Assembly (NCBI GenBank): GCA_964637835.1
Contig: CAZWYF010000002.1
Coordinates: 123,710-187,709, forward strand
DNA: 64,000 bases
Reading direction: 5' to 3'
From: Glo-17 sp964637835
GTDB lineage: Bacteria > Krumholzibacteriota > Krumholzibacteriia > LZORAL124-64-63
Part shown: piece after piece, positions 61,042-64,000 of the stretch
Layout of the letters: each line of letters starts with the position of its first letter
Numbering within the stretch: the stretch's first letter is position 1
The notes under the pieces: generated by a model
What the model saw: only the letters and a program-made list of their open reading frames with translations
Told to the model about the DNA's origin: nothing
The model's database searches: none
Made by a program: the position numbers and the translations under genes

Positions 61042-61904
61042 TGGGGGCCGACCTCGCCGCCCGCCCCATCGGGGTCTTCGACTCCGGCCTCGGCGGCCTG
61101 ACGGTGCTACGGGCCCTGCACGCGCGCCTGCCGGCGGAGGATCTGGTCTACTTCGGCGACACCGCCCGCGTGCCCTACGGCACCAAGGGCGCGGCCACCG
61201 TCCGCGCCTTCGCCTGGCAGGACGCGGCCTTCCTCGCCTCCCGCGACATCAAGCTGCTGGTGGTCGCCTGCAACACGGCGAGCGCCTTCGCCCTCGAGGA
61301 TCTTGCGGCCCGCCTGAGCATCCCGGTGCTGGGCGTGATCCAGCCCGGCGTGGACGCGGCGCTGGCCGTCACCGGTGGCGGTCCGGTGGGCGTGATCGGA
61401 ACCCGCGGCACCATCGCCTCGGGGCGCTATCAGGCGGGCCTCGGCACGGTGCTGGCGCCGCAGCTGGTGCTGGCGCGTCCGTGCCCGCTCTTCGTCTCGC
61501 TGGTGGAGGAGGGCCTCACCGATCATCCGCTCACCGAGCTGGCGGTGGCCGAGTATCTCGCCGAGCTGCGCGATGCGGGCGTCGACACGCTGATCCTCGG
61601 CTGCACCCACTACCCGCTGCTGCGTCCGGCCATCGCCCGCTTCATGGGTCCGCAGGTGCGGCTGGTGGACTCGGCCGAGACCCTGGCCGGCGCGGCGGCG
61701 AGCCTGCTGGCCACCACCGGCCTGCTCCGGGAGCCGGACCGTGCCGGCCGGCTCGATTTCTTCCTCAGCGATCTGCCATGGACCTTCAAGGAGATCGGGG
61801 CCCGCTTCCTGGGCCAGCCGATCACGGAGGTCAGCACCGTCCATCTCGACCAGCTGGAAAGCCTGGGCCGCGGCGCCGCGAGCCCGGAAGGGGAGCATCG
61901 ATGA
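61041..61904 (+). CDS. murI: Glutamate racemase
   Basis: Makes D-glutamate for peptidoglycan. 287 aa. IGVFDSGLGGLTVLRAL, YFGDTARVPYGTK, the first catalytic Cys in VVACNTASAFAL, and the second in LILGCTHYPLL are intact. GTG at 61041 shares a base with the upstream TAG and follows GGAGG. It overlaps rph by 4 bp. Confidence 0.95.
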   Translation: MGADLAARPIGVFDSGLGGLTVLRALHARLPAEDLVYFGDTARVPYGTKGAATVRAFAWQDAAFLASRDIKLLVVACNTASAFALEDLAARLSIPVLGVIQPGVDAALAVTGGGPVGVIGTRGTIASGRYQAGLGTVLAPQLVLARPCPLFVSLVEEGLTDHPLTELAVAEYLAELRDAGVDTLILGCTHYPLLRPAIARFMGPQVRLVDSAETLAGAAASLLATTGLLREPDRAGRLDFFLSDLPWTFKEIGARFLGQPITEVSTVHLDQLESLGRGAASPEGEHR

Positions 61905-62611
61905 CCGACCGGAGCGAGGGCCGGGTCGCCGCGCAGCTGCGCGCCACCCGCATCACCCGCGACTACCTGCCCCATGCCGAGGGGTCGTGCCTGATCGAGA
62001 TGGGCAACACCCGCGTGGTCTGCACCGCGAGCATCGCCCACGGCGTGCCCCGCTGGCTCAAGGGCGCGGGGCAGGGCTGGGTGACCGCCGAGTACGGCAT
62101 GCTGCCGCGGAGCACCGAGGACCGCATGCGCCGCGAGGCCGCGGGCAACGGCCAGGGCGGCCGGACCATGGAGATCCAGCGCCTCATCGGCCGGGCGCTG
62201 CGCACGGTCACCGACCTGCATGCCCTCGGCGAGCTCACCGTCACCCTGGACTGCGACGTGATCCGCGCCGACGGCGGCACGCGCTGCGCCGCCATCAACG
62301 GCGCGGCGGTGGCCCTGTACGACGCCCTGGACCGCCTGCGGCTACGCAAGCACCCCATGCGCACCCTGGTGGGCGCCATCAGCCTGGGCGTGGTGGACGG
62401 GGAGATCCTCATGGATCTCGACTACCGGGAGGACTCCCGGGCGGAGACCGACATGAACGTGGTGATGGCCGAGGGCGGCGGGCTCATCGAGGTGCAGGGC
62501 ACCGCCGAACGCGCCCCCTTCGATCGCGAGCAGCTCGAGCGCATGCTCGACCTCGCCGGGGCGGCCATCGGCAAGCTCAACCAGCTCCAGCGACAGGTGC
62601 TGTCCACCTGA
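61901..62611 (+). CDS. rph: Ribonuclease PH
   Basis: A 236-aa phosphorolytic 3'-5' exoribonuclease that trims tRNA 3' ends. GNTRVVCTASI, GWVTAEYGMLPRST, GRTMEIQRLIGRALR and DLDYREDSRAETDMNVVM are conserved, including the phosphate-binding Arg residues. ATG at 61901 overlaps the murI stop. tRNA genes occur 1.2 kb downstream. Confidence 0.97.
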   Translation: MTDRSEGRVAAQLRATRITRDYLPHAEGSCLIEMGNTRVVCTASIAHGVPRWLKGAGQGWVTAEYGMLPRSTEDRMRREAAGNGQGGRTMEIQRLIGRALRTVTDLHALGELTVTLDCDVIRADGGTRCAAINGAAVALYDALDRLRLRKHPMRTLVGAISLGVVDGEILMDLDYREDSRAETDMNVVMAEGGGLIEVQGTAERAPFDREQLERMLDLAGAAIGKLNQLQRQVLST

Positions 62612-62625
62612 GGAGGTTCGACGTC

Positions 62626-63645
62626 ATGCCTGCTGCGTCGCGCACCGTGGTCCTGGCCAGCCGCAACCAGGACAAGCTCCGCGAGCTGCGCCGGCTCTGC
62701 GAGGGCCGGCCCTTCACCGTCACCTCGATCCTCGACCACCCGGGCCTGCCCGAGGTGATCGAGGACGGCACCAGCGCCCTGGGCAACGCCACGCGCAAGG
62801 CCCTGGTGGCGGCGGCCTACACCGGTGAGATCGCCGTGGCCGACGACACCACCCTGCAGGTCTTCAACCTGGGCGACATGCCCGACATATTCGCCTCGCG
62901 CTTCGCCGGCCCCGACGCCAGCTACGAGGACAACACCCGCCTGCTGCTGGAGCTCATGGCGGGGGTGGCCGAGGACGATCGCGACGCCCGCTTCGAGACC
63001 AGCATGGTGTGGATCGATCCGCAGCCCCCGGCGGGCCTGACCGCCGCCGCGGCCGCCCCGGCGGCCACCCGCTGGCTGCACGACCCCTTCCAGCGCTCCA
63101 TCCGGCTGGCCGCGGACGAGGACCAGGACGGCTACTGGGACGAGCTGGTCGACCGCAAGCGCATCTGGGCCGACTACCACGGCTGGGCGCGCACCCTGCC
63201 GCCGGGCTGGGGCGCCGATCGCGAGCGCCTGCTGACCATCGTCGACCGGCTCGTGCAACCCTACCTGCACGGCGGCCGGCCCACCGATGCGCCGGCCGGC
63301 GCGATCCGCATGCCCGACACGCGCCTGTGGACGGCCACCGGCCCGGACGACCGCGAGCCCTCGGCCACGCTGGTCGCGCCCGCCGGCCTGCCCGCCGACG
63401 CGCCCGGCCGCGGGCGATGCGCGCCGGTCTGGTTCGAGCTCAGCACCAGCGGCCGCCTGCTCGGCCAGCTCACCCGGCAGCCCCTGGGCACCGGCGGCTT
63501 CGGCTACGATCCCGTCTTCCAGCCCCAGGGCAGCGACCGGACCCTCGCCGAGATGTCGCCCGAGGAGAAGGAGGCCATCAGCCACCGGGGGCGGGCCATG
63601 CGGCGCCTGCTGGAGGCCGTCGGGCGCGTCTACGACCAGCGCTGA
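62626..63645 (+). CDS. rdgB: RdgB/HAM1-type dITP/XTP pyrophosphatase with a large internal insertion
   Basis: Family members remove non-canonical purine triphosphates and are near 200 aa; this one is 339. N-terminal TVVLASRNQDKLREL and C-terminal LGTGGFGYDPVFQPQG with TLAEMSPEEKEAISHRGRAM are standard. The metal site is VADDTTLQVF (Asp73/Asp74) in place of the usual ADDSGLEVDA. About 125 residues (131-256), rich in Trp, Asp and Pro with DEDQDGYWDELVDRKRIW, are inserted before the FELSTSGRLLG strand. ATG at 62626 follows AGGAGG. Pairing with rph is common in bacteria. Confidence 0.85.
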   Translation: MPAASRTVVLASRNQDKLRELRRLCEGRPFTVTSILDHPGLPEVIEDGTSALGNATRKALVAAAYTGEIAVADDTTLQVFNLGDMPDIFASRFAGPDASYEDNTRLLLELMAGVAEDDRDARFETSMVWIDPQPPAGLTAAAAAPAATRWLHDPFQRSIRLAADEDQDGYWDELVDRKRIWADYHGWARTLPPGWGADRERLLTIVDRLVQPYLHGGRPTDAPAGAIRMPDTRLWTATGPDDREPSATLVAPAGLPADAPGRGRCAPVWFELSTSGRLLGQLTRQPLGTGGFGYDPVFQPQGSDRTLAEMSPEEKEAISHRGRAMRRLLEAVGRVYDQR

Positions 63646-63702
63646 TCGCGGCGCCGGCGGCGTCGCCGGCCGGCGGCGATCGCCCACCGACGCCACCGCG
63701 CG

Positions 63703-63731
63703 TTGACACCGGCGCGGCGGTCGCCTATCAA
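63703..63731 (+). promoter_or_regulatory. Promoter of tRNA-Pro
   Basis: TTGACA (perfect), 17 bp, TATCAA, about 70 bp before the tRNA. Confidence 0.75.
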
Positions 63732-63802
63732 TTCGGTTCGCTCGCGGCCCGGAAGCCCCGTCGGGGCCTGCCAGATGGTCGCGGGCACGCAGCTTGCCCG
63801 GT

Positions 63803-63879
63803 CGGGGCGTGGCGCAGTCCGGTAGCGCAACGGCTTTGGGAGCCGTGGGTCGCAGGTTCAAATCCTGTCGCCCCGACCA
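63803..63879 (+). tRNA. tRNA-Pro (anticodon TGG)
   Basis: 77 nt with encoded CCA. Acceptor CGGGGCG/CGCCCCG, anticodon stem ACGGC/GCCGT around TTTGGGA, T loop GTTCAAATC. Confidence 0.95.
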
Positions 63880-63883
63880 GCTC

Positions 63884-63912
63884 TTGACATCGGCGGGGTT
63901 CCTCGCCATCAT
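63884..63912 (+). promoter_or_regulatory. Promoter of tRNA-Arg
   Basis: TTGACA, 17 bp, CATCAT, starting 5 bp after tRNA-Pro. A separate promoter for each tRNA is indicated. Confidence 0.65.
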
Positions 63913-63945
63913 TCCGACTCGCTCGGCGGTCGATCCGGACCTGGT

Positions 63946-64000
63946 GCGCCCGTAGCTCAGCTGGATAGAGCAGTGGACTTCTAATCCACAGGTCGCAGGT
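63946..64000 (+). tRNA. tRNA-Arg (anticodon TCT), cut by the window edge
   Basis: The 5' 55 nt are present: acceptor strand GCGCCCG, D arm GCTCAGCTGGATAGAGC, anticodon stem GTGGA/TCCAC around CTTCTAA. The T arm begins at the last bases; the 3' end lies outside. Confidence 0.9.

Overview
The window is a high-GC (about 70% by eye), gene-dense bacterial scaffold from a Gram-negative organism. It encodes an outer-membrane beta-barrel ending in Phe, several lipoproteins, and a secreted subtilase with a FlgD-like C-terminal domain of the kind common in FCB-group and neighbouring candidate phyla (Eisenbacteria/Krumholzibacteriota-like). That placement is inference. Five runs of exactly 100 N show a draft scaffold, probably a metagenome bin. 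All five gaps sit in or beside short repeats, and three have the same sequence on both sides, so they look like unmerged contig ends.

Layout. 1-4.2 kb: end of glycogen synthase, a PAS/GAF histidine kinase, a receiver-only response regulator, glgC and a small unknown gene. 4.3-6.2 kb (-): nitrilase-superfamily hydrolase and a GT4 glycosyltransferase. 6.4-9 kb: two-subunit 2-oxoacid:ferredoxin oxidoreductase korAB. 9.1-13.2 kb: secreted protein, dus, LysM/TPR lipoprotein, ECF-type double ATPase. 13.2-20.2 kb: pyrimidine cluster pyrR-pyrB-pyrC-(TPR lipoprotein)-pyrK-pyrD behind a recognisable PyrR attenuator. 20.2-25.2 kb (-): CoA-binding protein, Rmd-like reductase, UDP-glucose dehydrogenase, DegT aminotransferase, and a HemC-fold protein that lost its cofactor cysteine. 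25.4-34.2 kb: NeuA-like protein, membrane EtfD, otsA, nitronate monooxygenase-like enzyme, TPR protein and etfBA. 34.2-41.8 kb: subtilase (-), then glcDE fusion, glcF and a SUMF1-domain protein. 42-44.4 kb: SahR-like ArsR/methyltransferase fusion and ahcY. 44.5-47.4 kb: outer-membrane protein and an insertion element. 47.6-57.9 kb: adenosine deaminase, squalene-synthase-like enzyme, SpoU methyltransferase, GT2/TPR protein, TPR protein, SpoIIE-type phosphatase, CHAT-domain protein, tRNA-Leu. 58.2-64 kb: smpB-amidase-GerMN-murI-rph-rdgB, tRNA-Pro and tRNA-Arg.

How the genes fit together. KorAB with EtfAB and EtfD indicates low-potential (ferredoxin or flavoprotein) electron transfer feeding a quinone pool. 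GlgA/GlgC and OtsA give glycogen and trehalose reserves. Ugd, Rmd, DegT and the glycosyltransferases point to surface polysaccharide.

Promoters are unusually easy to read: a TTG-starting -35 hexamer, usually a 17-bp spacer, and a -10 of the form TATCTT/TAGCTT/TAGCCT/TATCAT. Best candidates for new biology are the HemC-like protein without the dipyrromethane cysteine, the insertion element whose two ends carry mirrored outward promoters, the operator-like palindrome over the start of the SahR-like gene, the RdgB homolog with a large insertion, and the PyrR attenuator in this lineage.
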